Notes: generated by a model from the letters alone, not told the origin. A DNA stretch of 64,000 nt from JAKPAM01 sp047601745 (GCA_047601745.1 JASGIS010000001.1:5518001-5582000), one strand, 5' to 3'. Shown: positions 17,880 through 27,488, counted from the first letter of the stretch. Program-made: numbers and translations.

Positions 17880-19457
17880 ATGGCCGCATCACACTCGTCG
17901 ACCACGCTTCCCGAGGTGCTTCGGGACCAGGCCGATCGCCAAGGCGAGCGGATCGCGTACGAATTCGAAGGCCGGCTGACGAGCTTCGCCGCGCTGGACA
18001 CCGAGACCGATCGCATCGCCAACGGCCTGCTCGCGCTGGGACTGAAGAAAGGCGATCGCATCGCCTACCTCGGCAAGAACAGCGACATCTACTTCGAGCT
18101 GCTGCTGGGAGCGGCGAAGGCGGGGGTCGTGATGACGCCGGTCAACTGGCGTCTGGCGGCGCCGGAGGTCATCTACGTCGTCAACGACTGTACGGCGCCC
18201 GTGATGTTCGTCGGGCCGGAGTTCGTCCCGCTGGTACGGGATGTTCGCGACCGGCTGCCGAACGTTCGCACGATCCTCACGACCGAGGGCGGCGAGCCGG
18301 CATGGCAGGACTTCGCGCCGTGGCGCGACGCGCAGCGCGACGAGGCGCCGGCCGTCGACGTGCATCGGAACGACGTCGCGATCCAGCTCTATACGTCCGG
18401 CACGACGGGCAAGCCGAAGGGCGCGATGCTGTCGCATCGCAATCTGCTGTTCATGGTGCAGGCCGACGGCCAGCCGATGCCGGAGTGGGATCGCTGGACC
18501 AGCGACGACGTCATCCTGCTGGCGATGCCGGTCTTCCACATCGGCGGCACGCAGTGGGGGGTCAACAGCCTGTACTTCGGGGCGAAGGGCGTCATCGCCC
18601 GCGAATTCGACGCCGAGCGGGTGCTCGACTACTTCGAGCAGCACGGGATCTCCAAGCTGTTCATGGTGCCCGCCGCGATGCAGATCGTCGTCCGGCAGCC
18701 GCGCGCGGCCGGCGCCGATTTTTCGCGGTTGACGCACATCTTCTACGGCGCTTCCCCGATTCCGGCGGCGCTGCTGCGCGAATGCATCGATGTCTTCCAA
18801 TGCGGCTTCGTGCAGGTCTATGGAATGACCGAGACGACCGGCGTCATCGTCGCGCTGCATCCGGAGGACCACGTCGAGGGCAGCGAGCGGATGCGCGCCG
18901 CTGGTCGGGCGATGCCCGGCGTCGAACTCGCGGTGCTCGACGAGCACGGCAAGGCGCTGCCGCCCCGGGTGATCGGCGAGATCGTCACGCGCTCCGGCGG
19001 CAACATGGTCGGCTACTGGAATCTGCCCGAAGCGACCGCGAAGACGCTCGACGAGGACGGCTGGCTCGCGACCGGCGACGCCGGCTACCTCGATGAGGAC
19101 GGCTACCTGTACATCCAGGATCGCATCAAGGACATGATCATCTCCGGTGGCGAGAACGTCTATCCGGCGGAGGTCGAAAGCGCGGTGTGCGATTACCCCG
19201 GCGTCGCCGAGGCCGCGGTCATCGGCGTGCCCGACGACAAATGGGGCGAGGCCGTCAAGGCGGTCGTGGTGCTCAAGCCGGGAGTCGAAGCCGGCGCGGC
19301 CGACATCATCGCCTTCACCCGCACCCGGATCGCCGGCTACAAGACGCCGAAGACGATCGATTTCGTCACGGCCTTGCCGCGCAATCCGTCGGGCAAACTG
19401 CTTCGCCGCGAACTGCGGGCACCTTACTGGGCCGGCAAGGACCGCCAGGTCAATTGA
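17880..19457 (+). CDS. AMP-binding acyl-CoA ligase (ANL superfamily)
   Basis: A 525-residue enzyme that adenylates a carboxylic acid and transfers it to CoA. Motifs in order are LYTSGTTGKPKGAMLSH (P-loop), YGMTETTG, GWLATGDAGYLDEDGYLYI, the hinge DRIKDMIISGGENVYPAEVE, and the catalytic Lys in PRNPSGKLLRRELR. The length and C-terminal domain are complete. It forms a unit with the upstream MHS permease. Sequence class suggests medium/long-chain or aryl acids, but the binding pocket cannot be assigned by eye. Confidence 0.9.
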   Translation: MAASHSSTTLPEVLRDQADRQGERIAYEFEGRLTSFAALDTETDRIANGLLALGLKKGDRIAYLGKNSDIYFELLLGAAKAGVVMTPVNWRLAAPEVIYVVNDCTAPVMFVGPEFVPLVRDVRDRLPNVRTILTTEGGEPAWQDFAPWRDAQRDEAPAVDVHRNDVAIQLYTSGTTGKPKGAMLSHRNLLFMVQADGQPMPEWDRWTSDDVILLAMPVFHIGGTQWGVNSLYFGAKGVIAREFDAERVLDYFEQHGISKLFMVPAAMQIVVRQPRAAGADFSRLTHIFYGASPIPAALLRECIDVFQCGFVQVYGMTETTGVIVALHPEDHVEGSERMRAAGRAMPGVELAVLDEHGKALPPRVIGEIVTRSGGNMVGYWNLPEATAKTLDEDGWLATGDAGYLDEDGYLYIQDRIKDMIISGGENVYPAEVESAVCDYPGVAEAAVIGVPDDKWGEAVKAVVVLKPGVEAGAADIIAFTRTRIAGYKTPKTIDFVTALPRNPSGKLLRRELRAPYWAGKDRQVN

Positions 19458-19552
19458 GCGCGCCCCGCTCGGCCCAGGGCCTGACGTGACCTGCATGACC
19501 GCCCGGTTGATGCGACCGGGCGCAACTGCCCGGATCTGCCCGCGCGGTTGCT

Positions 19553-20317
19553 CTAATCGAGCTCACGCCGCAGCGCCGCGGCGAGGCCCCGATAGCGGAC
19601 CGGCGTCGGGACCGGCACCGGCCGACGCGCGGCGCGCGAACCGGACAGCGCCTTGCGCAGCGCCCGGCCGGCGGCCGACACGCTGTCGATGACCGGCACG
19701 CCGATCTGCGCCGCGAGCGCATCGCCATAGCCGGCAAAACCCGCACCGCCGAGGATCACCGCGTCGACGCCGGGCCGCGCCGCCTTGCGGCAGGCGGCGG
19801 CGAGCAGCCGCAACGCCCTCTCCCGATCATCGGCGAGCGCCCCACCGCTCTCGGCGATGACCCGGACGTCGTCGAGCCGGTCCGCCTGCGGCAGGCCGGC
19901 AACGATCCGGCGCAGCATCGGTCGCCATGCGACGCCGCCGGTCACGATCGCGAAACGCCCGTGGCGGGCGGCCTCCGCCACCGCCGCCTCGGCCAGCCCG
20001 ATGACCGGCACCGACGTCAGTTCGCGCAATGCCTGGATCCCCGGATCACCGAAACATCCGACGACGACGGCATCGAGCGGCCCGTCCTGCAAGGCCCGGG
20101 CGAAGCTGTCCAGCACCGCGTGGGCGGCGATCGCGAAGCCGGCTTCGCTGGCGATATAGGCGGCGCCGAAGCGCGCGGTGGCCGCCCTCAGTTCGATGAC
20201 CGGCGCGCGTGCGCCGCCGCCCTGCCCGAGCACCTGCGCCAGTTGTCCGACCAGCCGCTGCGTGACGGCGCGGTTGGTGTTCGGGTTGACGACCAATGCG
20301 GTCGCGGTTCGACGCAT
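19553..20317 (-). CDS. Asp/Glu/hydantoin racemase-family protein lacking the second catalytic Cys
   Basis: A 254-residue member of the Asp/Glu/hydantoin racemase fold. The N-terminus ALVVNPNTNRAVTQ and first-half active site VVVGCFGDPG (Cys88) are typical. The second-half motif, normally LGCAGM, reads VILGGAGFAGYG, so the second Cys is replaced by Gly191. A one-Cys protein is unlikely to be a classical two-base racemase and may be a decarboxylase-like or isomerase-like relative. The start at 20317 has GGAG seven bases upstream. It is divergent from an NCS1 permease, a pairing often seen in hydantoin or allantoin use. Confidence 0.82.
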   Translation of the reverse strand: MRRTATALVVNPNTNRAVTQRLVGQLAQVLGQGGGARAPVIELRAATARFGAAYIASEAGFAIAAHAVLDSFARALQDGPLDAVVVGCFGDPGIQALRELTSVPVIGLAEAAVAEAARHGRFAIVTGGVAWRPMLRRIVAGLPQADRLDDVRVIAESGGALADDRERALRLLAAACRKAARPGVDAVILGGAGFAGYGDALAAQIGVPVIDSVSAAGRALRKALSGSRAARRPVPVPTPVRYRGLAAALRRELD

Positions 20318-20779
20318 CACAAACTCCGGTTGCAACAGATTCGGCGATCGCGGATTGCCCGAATGCCAGCGAAACGCCCGGGCTTAGCGCATCCGCGCTT
20401 CGGATCGGCGCATCGGGCACCACCCGGTCGCCCGGCGTGCGCACTGCTCGAACGCACGGTACCGATGCGGTGCGGATCGCGCCTTGCAACGGGGCGGAAT
20501 CGAAGCGAAGTTTCCGGCGCCCGCTCCGCCGGCCGCTCCGCGCAGGCCTGTCGGATGGACTCGCCCGGCACGGGCTCGCCAATCTAACACGCCCGGCAGG
20601 CGCGAACGATATCGGCCCCCGAGCGGCAGCTTGGCGGAATTTGCCGCCGGATCGATGCGCGTTCGGGCGTATGTCGCGAACTTCCCGCTTGCTCGATGCC
20701 GATCGGACGGCCATCGCTGCACGAATGGCCTGTCTATTGCTTTGCAGTCCTGTCGCCATAGCCGAGCAAGGAGCCAGCC
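20318..20779. other. Intergenic divergent region (racemase-like gene / NCS1 permease)
   Basis: This 462-bp region holds no recognisable gene; open frames within it lack protein-like sequence. It must contain the promoters of the divergent racemase-like and NCS1 permease genes. The permease ribosome site AAGGAG lies just before its ATG at 20780. No clear operator or terminator was seen. Confidence 0.5.
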
Positions 20780-22282
20780 ATGTCCCATAACGAACCCAAG
20801 GCCGGCGACATCGCCGCCCTACCGAATGCCGATCCCCGCCTGTACAACAGCGAACTCGCTCCGCTGAAGAAGCAGACCTGGACCCGCTACAACATCTTCT
20901 GCTACTGGATGTCGGACGTGCACAGCGTCGGCGGCTATGTGTTCGCCGGCAGCCTGTTCGCGCTCGGCCTGACCAGTTGGCAGGTGCTGATCTCGCTGCT
21001 GGCGGGGATCCTGATCGTCCAGTGGGTCTGCAACGCCGTCGCGCGCCCCAGCCAGGCCCACGGCGTCCCTTACCCGGTGATGTGCCGCTCCGCTTTCGGC
21101 GTGCGCGGCGCCAACATCCCCGCCGTCATCCGCGGCCTGATCGCCGTCGGCTGGTACGGCATCCAGACCTACCTGGCCTCGCACGCGCTCGTCGTGCTGA
21201 TGCTCAAGTTTCTCCCGGGCGTGGCCCCCTATGCCGACGTGAGCCTGCACGGGTTCGCCGGCCTTTCGGCGCTCGGCTGGGTCGCGTTCATGATGATGTG
21301 GGTGCTGCAGGCGCTGGTGTTCTGGAACGGCATGGACACCATCCGCAAGTTCATCGACTTCGCCGGCCCGGCCGTCTATGTGGTGATGTTCGTGATGGCC
21401 GCCTGGATGATCTACCAGTCGGGCTGGAACCTGAGCCTGAAACTCAGCGACAAGGAACTGGTCGGCTGGGAGGTCGTGACGATGATGGTCACGGCGATGG
21501 CCCTGGTCGCCGGCTATTACGGCGGACCGGTCTTGAACTTCGGCGACTTCTCGCGCTATTGCAAATCGTACGACGAAGTGAAGGCCGGCAATTTCCTGGG
21601 CCTGCCGCTGAACTACCTCGCGTTCGCGATCGTCACGGTCGTGACCACGGCGGCCACGGTGCCGGTGTTCGGCGCACTGATCACCGACCCCGTCGAAATG
21701 GTCGGCCGGCTCGACTCGGCGACCGCGGTGCTGATCGGCGCCGTAACCTTCGTGCTCGCCACCATCGGCATCAACATCGTCGCGAACTTCGTGCCGCCGG
21801 CCTTCGACTTCACGAACGTCGCGCCGAGCCGGATAAGCTGGCGCATGGGCGGGATGATCGCCGCGGTCGGGTCGATCTTCGTGACGCCGTGGAATCTGTT
21901 CAAGAACCCGGCGATGATCCACTACACGATCGACATGCTGGCCTGCGCGATCGGGCCGCTGTACGGCATCCTGCTGGTCGACTATTACCTGGTCAAGCGG
22001 CGCGAGGTCTCGGTCGCCGACTTCTACACGATGTCGCCCAAGGGCCGCTACTGGTACAAGAACGGCGTGAACCCGAAGGCCGTCATCGCGCTGATCCCGA
22101 GCTTCATCGTCGGCTTCGCGTGCAACATGGTGCCGGCGCTGGCCTCGATCTTCGCGAACTTCTCGATCTTCATCGCCGGACTCATCGCCGGCGCGGTCTA
22201 CGCGGCGCTGAACTGGGAGACGATCCGGGCCGGCGTGCCCGATCGTCCGGCCGTCCCGCTCGAGGCGGGAACGTCCGTCTGA
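20780..22282 (+). CDS. NCS1-family nucleobase/hydantoin/allantoin permease
   Basis: A 500-residue permease with about 12 helices. NCS1 hallmarks are the N-terminal NSELAPLKKQTWTRYNIF with WMSDVHSVGGYVFAGSL in helix 1, GVPYPVMCRSAFGVRGANIPA, the substrate-site region YGIQTYLA, VLNFGDFSRYCKS, and a C-terminal DYYLVKRREVSVADFY. An AGGAG site precedes ATG 20780. The divergent racemase-family gene suggests hydantoins, allantoin or related cyclic ureides as substrate. That is context inference, as NCS1 members also carry uracil, cytosine, thiamine and pyridoxine. Confidence 0.9.
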   Translation: MSHNEPKAGDIAALPNADPRLYNSELAPLKKQTWTRYNIFCYWMSDVHSVGGYVFAGSLFALGLTSWQVLISLLAGILIVQWVCNAVARPSQAHGVPYPVMCRSAFGVRGANIPAVIRGLIAVGWYGIQTYLASHALVVLMLKFLPGVAPYADVSLHGFAGLSALGWVAFMMMWVLQALVFWNGMDTIRKFIDFAGPAVYVVMFVMAAWMIYQSGWNLSLKLSDKELVGWEVVTMMVTAMALVAGYYGGPVLNFGDFSRYCKSYDEVKAGNFLGLPLNYLAFAIVTVVTTAATVPVFGALITDPVEMVGRLDSATAVLIGAVTFVLATIGINIVANFVPPAFDFTNVAPSRISWRMGGMIAAVGSIFVTPWNLFKNPAMIHYTIDMLACAIGPLYGILLVDYYLVKRREVSVADFYTMSPKGRYWYKNGVNPKAVIALIPSFIVGFACNMVPALASIFANFSIFIAGLIAGAVYAALNWETIRAGVPDRPAVPLEAGTSV

Positions 22283-22382
22283 GCACGCGCGCGGCGGCCG
22301 ATTCCGTCGCGCGGCCGGTGTCGGCCCCGCATCGAGCGGGCCGCGCCCGGTCCTTATCGCCGTCGCGGCGACGCCGCCGCCC

Positions 22383-23255
22383 TCATGCCTGCGGCGGGTA
22401 GTCGTCGTACAGTCCGCGCCCGCTCTTGGCGCCCAGGCGCCCGTCGGCGACCAGCTCGCGCAGCAGGATCCGGGGCGACTCGGGCAGGCCGGTGCGCTTC
22501 TCGGCGTAGTGCTCCTCGATGTTCAGCACCACGTCCAGCCCGACCGCATCCATCAGCCGACAGGGGCCGTGCGCCATGCCGGTGGCCTGGGTGTAGATGG
22601 CATCGACCTCTTGCGGCGTGGCCACGCCCTCGGCCACCACGGCCAGCGTCTCGCGCTTGATGGCGGCCCAGATGCGGTTGAAGATGAAGCCCATGCTTTC
22701 GCGCCGCACCAGGTACGGCGACAGGCCGTAGCCGGGCAGCAGCTCCGCCAGCAGCCGGATCACGGCCGGATCGGTCCGGCCGCAGGACATCAGCTCCACC
22801 GGAATCATGTCCGGCGGCATCAGGAAGTGGGTGTTCAGCAGGCGCGCCGGTTCGCGCACGCTCGACGCGAACTCGCTCGACGAGTAGGACGAGGAGTTGC
22901 TGGCCAGGATGGCGTCGGGCTCGGCCAGCGCATCGACCCGGGCGAAGATCGCCTTCTTCAGCTCGAGCTGCTCGGGTACCGACTCGAACACCAGCCAGGC
23001 GCCCTCGAGCGCCGCGGCCAGGTCGTCGACGCCGACGATCGTGCCGGCGGTGCTGCCCGGCAGCCTGGCGAGCACGGCGGGCAGTTGCTCGCGCGCATAG
23101 GCCACGCCGGCATCGCGCGTAGCGGCGCTGCGAGCGTACAGACGCACCTCGGCGCCGCGGGTGGCCATCATCAGCGCGATGCGCCGGCCCAGCGTGCCGG
23201 CGCCGAGCACGGCGATGGGTCGGGTTGCGGTGTCGCCGGGAAGCTGGAACGCCAT
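22383..23255 (-). CDS. 3-hydroxyacyl-CoA dehydrogenase family protein
   Basis: A 290-residue NAD-dependent oxidoreductase of the 3-hydroxyacyl-CoA dehydrogenase fold. The Rossmann motif VLGAGTLGRRIA is near the N-terminus. The catalytic His lies in NTHFLMPP, with Glu close by in PVELM. The C-terminal helical domain ends GLYDDYPPQA. It oxidises 3-hydroxyacyl-CoA or a related 3-hydroxy acid. The start at 23255 (MAFQLPGDTATRP) is chosen for its GAGGAG site; longer frames have none. It is divergent from the acyl-CoA synthetase, 174 bp away, consistent with fatty or organic acid degradation. Confidence 0.88.
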   Translation of the reverse strand: MAFQLPGDTATRPIAVLGAGTLGRRIALMMATRGAEVRLYARSAATRDAGVAYAREQLPAVLARLPGSTAGTIVGVDDLAAALEGAWLVFESVPEQLELKKAIFARVDALAEPDAILASNSSSYSSSEFASSVREPARLLNTHFLMPPDMIPVELMSCGRTDPAVIRLLAELLPGYGLSPYLVRRESMGFIFNRIWAAIKRETLAVVAEGVATPQEVDAIYTQATGMAHGPCRLMDAVGLDVVLNIEEHYAEKRTGLPESPRILLRELVADGRLGAKSGRGLYDDYPPQA

Positions 23256-23429
23256 GGAAGTCTCCTCGTCCTCGTATATGGGGGACGCCGCGCAGCGGGG
23301 CCGGAAATCACAGGTCGATGACCGGTTCACACCTTTTCCGTATCAGGAAGTCCGCTACGCTGCGCGAACAGGGTTCTTGGCCGAACCCGTCTCGAACAAC
23401 GACGATGCCATTATGGAGGAGACCTCAAG

Positions 23430-25124
23430 ATGAACTCGACCCCGAGCTGGACCCCTGTCACGGCCCTGTACCACTGGGAAAAGACCCGGCCCGACGAAGT
23501 GTTCCTGACACAGCCCAAGGGCGGCGAGGCCATCGACTACACCTGGGCGCAAGTCGGCGACCAGGTCCGGCGCATGGCGCAGCATCTGTCGTCGCTGGGC
23601 TTTCCGCCCGGCAGCCGCATCGCCATCATGTCGAAGAACTGCGCGCACTGGATCATGGCCGAGCTGGCGATCCTGATGGCCGGCCACGTCAGCGTGCCGA
23701 TCTATCCGTCGGTCAATGCCGAGACGCTGCGCTACATCCTCGACCACAGCGAGTCCGCGCTGATGTTCCTCGGCGGGATGGAAGACTGGGCCGAGACCCG
23801 CGCCGGCGTCCCGGACCGGCTGCCGATCATCACCCTGCCGGGCGCGCCGTCCTTCGACCCGCCGCGCGAGAACGTGCTGCCGTGGGATGACCTGGTCGCC
23901 GTCACGCCGCCGATGCAGGGCGAAGTGCCGCCCCGCAAGGCCGATGACCTGGCGCTCATCATCTACACGTCGGGCAGCACCGGCCAGCCCAAGGGCGTGA
24001 TGATCGGTTTCGGCGCGATGGAGTTCGCCGCCAATACTTCGGACCAGTTGGTCTCCGAGACCAAACCGGGCGACCGCGTGCTGTCGTATCTGCCGCTCGC
24101 CCATGCCTACGAGCATGCCGGCATCCTGTCGGCCGGGCTGCGCTACGGGCTGCACATCTACTTCAACGAATCGCTGGCCACCTTCCAGGAAGACCTGCGG
24201 CGCGCCCGGCCGATGTCCTTCCTGTCGGTGCCGCGGCTGTGGGTCAAGTTCCAGCTCGGCATCCTGCAGCGCCTGCCGCAGGAGAAGCTCGACGCACTGC
24301 TCGCCGATCCGGCGACGGCCGCGCCCACGCGCCGCCAGCTCCTCGAACAGCTCGGCCTGCAGGATGCCCGCTTCGCCGTCACCGGCTCGGCGCCGCTGCC
24401 CGCGGCCGTGCTGGAGTGGTACCACAAGCTCGGCCTCGAACTGCTCGAAGGCTACGGCATGACCGAGGACTTCGCGTACTCGCATCTCTCGTTTCCGGGC
24501 AAGACGCGCGTCGGCTACGTCGGCAGCGCCCTGAACGGGGTGGAGCGGCGCATCAGCGAGTCCGGCGAGATTCTCGTCAGAAGCCCGGCGCAGATGCTGG
24601 GCTACTACAAGCAGCCCGAGCTGACGAAGGAATCGTTCACCGAAGACGGCTTCTTCAAGACCGGCGACATGGGCGAGATCGACGAGGAAGGACGCCTGAA
24701 GATCACCGGACGCGTCAAGGAACTGTTCAAGACCAGCAAGGGCAAGTACGTCGCGCCCGCGCCGATCGAGAACGTGCTCGGCAGCCACCCCGGCGTCGAG
24801 GTCGCCCTCGTCATGGGCAGCGGCCAGCCGGCGGCTTTCGGCATGGTGATGCTCAGCGCCGAAGCCCTGCAGGCCGCGCAGCGGGCCGAGGTCCGCAACG
24901 AGATCATGCGTGGCCTCGAAGAACTGTTGCAGAGCATCAATGCGAAGCTGCAGGCGCACGAGCGGCTCGAATTCGTGGCGGTGGCCAACGAGCAATGGAC
25001 GATCGCCAACGGCTTTCTCACGCCGACGATGAAGATCCGGCGCAACATCATCGAGAAGCACTACGAGCCGATGTTCGATACCTGGTTCGCGGCCAGGAAG
25101 CCGGTGGTCTGGGCCGAAGCCTGA
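23430..25124 (+). CDS. Long-chain-type acyl-CoA synthetase (AMP-binding)
   Basis: A 564-residue FAA1/ACSL-like member of the ANL superfamily. Motifs are IIYTSGSTGQPKGVMI (P-loop), YLPLAHAYEHAG, GYGMTED, GFFKTGDMGEIDEEGRL and GRVKELFKTSKGKYVAPAPIE. The last, in place of ISGGENVYP, is characteristic of long-chain acyl-CoA synthetases. The C-terminal NGFLTPTMKIRR contains the catalytic Lys. A GGAGGAG site lies before ATG 23430. It probably activates long-chain fatty acids or similar hydrophobic acids. It is divergent from the 3-hydroxyacyl-CoA dehydrogenase gene. Confidence 0.92.
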   Translation: MNSTPSWTPVTALYHWEKTRPDEVFLTQPKGGEAIDYTWAQVGDQVRRMAQHLSSLGFPPGSRIAIMSKNCAHWIMAELAILMAGHVSVPIYPSVNAETLRYILDHSESALMFLGGMEDWAETRAGVPDRLPIITLPGAPSFDPPRENVLPWDDLVAVTPPMQGEVPPRKADDLALIIYTSGSTGQPKGVMIGFGAMEFAANTSDQLVSETKPGDRVLSYLPLAHAYEHAGILSAGLRYGLHIYFNESLATFQEDLRRARPMSFLSVPRLWVKFQLGILQRLPQEKLDALLADPATAAPTRRQLLEQLGLQDARFAVTGSAPLPAAVLEWYHKLGLELLEGYGMTEDFAYSHLSFPGKTRVGYVGSALNGVERRISESGEILVRSPAQMLGYYKQPELTKESFTEDGFFKTGDMGEIDEEGRLKITGRVKELFKTSKGKYVAPAPIENVLGSHPGVEVALVMGSGQPAAFGMVMLSAEALQAAQRAEVRNEIMRGLEELLQSINAKLQAHERLEFVAVANEQWTIANGFLTPTMKIRRNIIEKHYEPMFDTWFAARKPVVWAEA

Positions 25125-25213
25125 GAACCCGTCGACGGGACCGGTGGGACGGTGAAATTCCCGGCCGTCCGAACGTCCCGGCGGTCTGGTACCATCGGCC
25201 GCTGAATCAGAGG

Positions 25214-25240
25214 GTGCCCGGAGCCTGAAGCTCCCGGCAC
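25214..25240. other. Hairpin between acyl-CoA synthetase and DUF6394 gene
   Basis: GTGCCCGGAGC at 25214-25224 and GCTCCCGGCAC at 25230-25240 pair with one central mismatch around a five-base CTGAA loop. There is no T-run on either side, so this is not a standard intrinsic terminator. It could be a 5'-leader structure of the DUF6394 gene, which starts 28 bp later. Confidence 0.4.
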
Positions 25241-25268
25241 GCGCTAGCAGTGCCGCCGAAAGTCAAAT

Positions 25269-25655
25269 ATGAATCTCGAGAAGGTCATCTTCGGTTTCTT
25301 CGTGCTGCTGGCCGCGACGCTGAACTTCGGGTTCTTCATCGGCGATATCGCTGACGTGGAGCTGCACAGCGTCTACGAGCTCTTCGCCGCGCTCACCGTG
25401 AGCCTGATCGCGACGGTACTGAAGTTCGGCGATCGCACCCAGATCGGCGCCGTGCACCTGGCCACCAGCCTGGTCGCCGACCTGCAACTGATCGCCGCCA
25501 GCCTCGTCTGGGTCTGGGCCACGCACATCTCCGGGGACGGGATGATCGCGGCCCATACGGCGGGCATGGTGTCGCTGTCCGGCGGCGCACTGCTGGCCAA
25601 CCTGGTCTCCGTCGTGCTGCTGGTAACCGAAACCGTCACCTTCCATCGCGGGTGA
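25269..25655 (+). CDS. DUF6394-like small membrane protein
   Basis: A 128-residue protein with four hydrophobic segments (about 5-25, 37-53, 64-88 and 96-123). It resembles the family I know as DUF6394 (FGFFVLLAATLNFGFFIGDI, VSLIATVLKFGDRTQIGA, TSLVADLQLIAA). No catalytic motif is visible. Its stop is 12 bp before the GTG of a two-RCK potassium channel gene. The tight spacing suggests co-translation and an accessory or regulatory role for the channel, which is an inference. Confidence 0.8.
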   Translation: MNLEKVIFGFFVLLAATLNFGFFIGDIADVELHSVYELFAALTVSLIATVLKFGDRTQIGAVHLATSLVADLQLIAASLVWVWATHISGDGMIAAHTAGMVSLSGGALLANLVSVVLLVTETVTFHRG

Positions 25656-25667
25656 CGCGAGCGCGCC

Positions 25668-27488
25668 GTGGGCAACCCGCTGCTCGCCTTCTGGCTTCAG
25701 TTGCGCGACCGCCGCGAGACGGCCGGCCGCATCCGGTCGCCGTTGCAGATCGTGTCGTCGAACCAGGCGTCGTCGACGATCTTCCTGATCATGCGGCGGA
25801 TGCGGATGCCGCTGATCACGCTCATCGTCATCTTCGCCGTCAGCATCCTCGGTCTGACGCTGATACCGGGTGTCGACGCCGACGGCAGGCCGGCGCGCAT
25901 CACGCCGTTCGAAGCGTTCTACTTCATGAGCTATACGGCGAGCACGATCGGTTTCGGCGAGCTGCCCTACCCGTTTACGGCCGCACAACGGCTTTGGGTG
26001 CTCGTCTCGATCTACCTGACCGTGATCGGCTGGGCGTATGCGGTCGGCACGCTGCTGACCCTTCTGCAGGACCGGGCGTTCCGGCAGGCGCTCGCATTCC
26101 AGCGGTTCACGCGCAAGGTGGCGCGGCTGAGTGAACCGTTCTGGCTGATGGCGGGCTACGGCGGTGCCGGCGAACTGCTGGCCAAGGACTTCGACATGAT
26201 CGGGCGGCAGGTCGTCGTCATCGACGGCTCGTCCGAGCGGATCGACGCGCTCGAACTGGGGTCCTACCACGCCGACATTCCCGGCCTGGTCGCCGACGCC
26301 GCGAATCCGCATCACCTCAGCGTCGCCGGCCTGGGCCATCCGTGTTGCGTCGGCGTGCTGGCGCTGACCAACGACGATCATGCGAACCTGGCCGTCACGA
26401 TGGCGGTGGCGCTCCTGCGTCCGGACCTGCCGGTCATCGCGCGCACCACCTCTCCGGCGATCGCCGAGCGGATGCGCGCGTTCGGCGCGCCGACGGTGAT
26501 CAACCCCTTCGACCGATTCGGCGACCATCTGCGGCTCGCGCTGCACACCCCGTCGTGCTACCGCCTGCTGACCTGGCTCGAAGCCGGTCCCGGCGCGAAA
26601 TTGCCCGAGCTCGGCAGCCCTCCCCCCGACGGCCGTTGGGTCGTGTGCGGCTACGGCCGGTTCGGCCAGGAGATCGCCAAGGATCTGCAGGAAGCGGGTC
26701 TCGAGTTCACGATCGTCGAACTCCCCGACCGGGCGCCGCCGGAACGCGGCGTGATCGTCGGCGACGCGACCGAACTGTCGGTGCTGGCCCGGGCCGACCT
26801 CGCCAATGCGGCAGGGCTGGTGGCCGGTACCGACAGCGACACGACGAACCTGTCGATACTGGCCAACGCCCGACGGCTCAATCCCCGGATTTTTCTCGCG
26901 GCACGCCAGAACCAGACGACCAGCGCCGCCATCTTCGAGGCGATGCGGCTGAACGCCCGGCTGGTGCCGATCGAAGTCGTCGCCCATGAGGTGTACGCCC
27001 AGGTCAGCACGCCGCTGCTATGGCGGGTCATCCAGGAAATACCCACCCGAGACGACCGGTGGGCGGCCGATCTGATCTCGCGGCTGCGGCAGCACTGCGG
27101 CGACGAGCTCCCCGCACTGTGGAAGGTCAAGCTGAACCGCGAGCAGGCGCCTGCGCTGCGGGGCTGGCTGGACGAAGGCCGGATCGCCCTGGCCGACCTG
27201 CTGCGCAGCCCCGAAGACCGGGCCCGCCAACTCCGGGTGGTTCCGCTGCTGCTGCTTCGCGGCGCCGATGCGATCCTCACGCCCGATGGACAGACGGTCC
27301 TGGCACGGGACGATGAGCTGCTGTTCGCCGGCTCGGGCGCGCAGCGGCGCGAACTCGAGAGCACGATGGTCGTCGACTCGACCGCCGCGTACGTGCTGTT
27401 CGATCAGCACATTCCGGCGAGCTGGATCTGGCGCAAGTTGAGCGGGAAGGATGTCGTGCGCGAGACGGCCCGAATGGCGCGTCGATAA
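25668..27488 (+). CDS. Potassium channel with two RCK/TrkA-N domains
   Basis: A 606-residue protein. A two-helix pore module (about 47-67 and 105-130) surrounds a selectivity filter, TASTIGFGELP, near residues 91-100, a TxGFG version of the K+ filter. Two regulatory Rossmann RCK domains follow, with AGYGGAGELLAKDF (about 155) and VCGYGRFGQEIAKDL (about 325) as nucleotide-binding glycine motifs; both are in one chain. The start is GTG 25668. The upstream DUF6394 membrane gene is 12 bp away. It likely controls K+ flux in response to a nucleotide or redox signal. Confidence 0.88.
   Translation: MGNPLLAFWLQLRDRRETAGRIRSPLQIVSSNQASSTIFLIMRRMRMPLITLIVIFAVSILGLTLIPGVDADGRPARITPFEAFYFMSYTASTIGFGELPYPFTAAQRLWVLVSIYLTVIGWAYAVGTLLTLLQDRAFRQALAFQRFTRKVARLSEPFWLMAGYGGAGELLAKDFDMIGRQVVVIDGSSERIDALELGSYHADIPGLVADAANPHHLSVAGLGHPCCVGVLALTNDDHANLAVTMAVALLRPDLPVIARTTSPAIAERMRAFGAPTVINPFDRFGDHLRLALHTPSCYRLLTWLEAGPGAKLPELGSPPPDGRWVVCGYGRFGQEIAKDLQEAGLEFTIVELPDRAPPERGVIVGDATELSVLARADLANAAGLVAGTDSDTTNLSILANARRLNPRIFLAARQNQTTSAAIFEAMRLNARLVPIEVVAHEVYAQVSTPLLWRVIQEIPTRDDRWAADLISRLRQHCGDELPALWKVKLNREQAPALRGWLDEGRIALADLLRSPEDRARQLRVVPLLLLRGADAILTPDGQTVLARDDELLFAGSGAQRRELESTMVVDSTAAYVLFDQHIPASWIWRKLSGKDVVRETARMARR

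Noticed and set aside
23355..25061. A 568-codon minus-strand frame opposite the acyl-CoA synthetase
   Set aside because: The plus strand carries all ANL motifs in order; the minus frame has none and is an antisense shadow.
25214..25240. Hairpin considered as an intrinsic terminator
   Set aside because: No T-run follows on either strand, so it is listed only as a hairpin.
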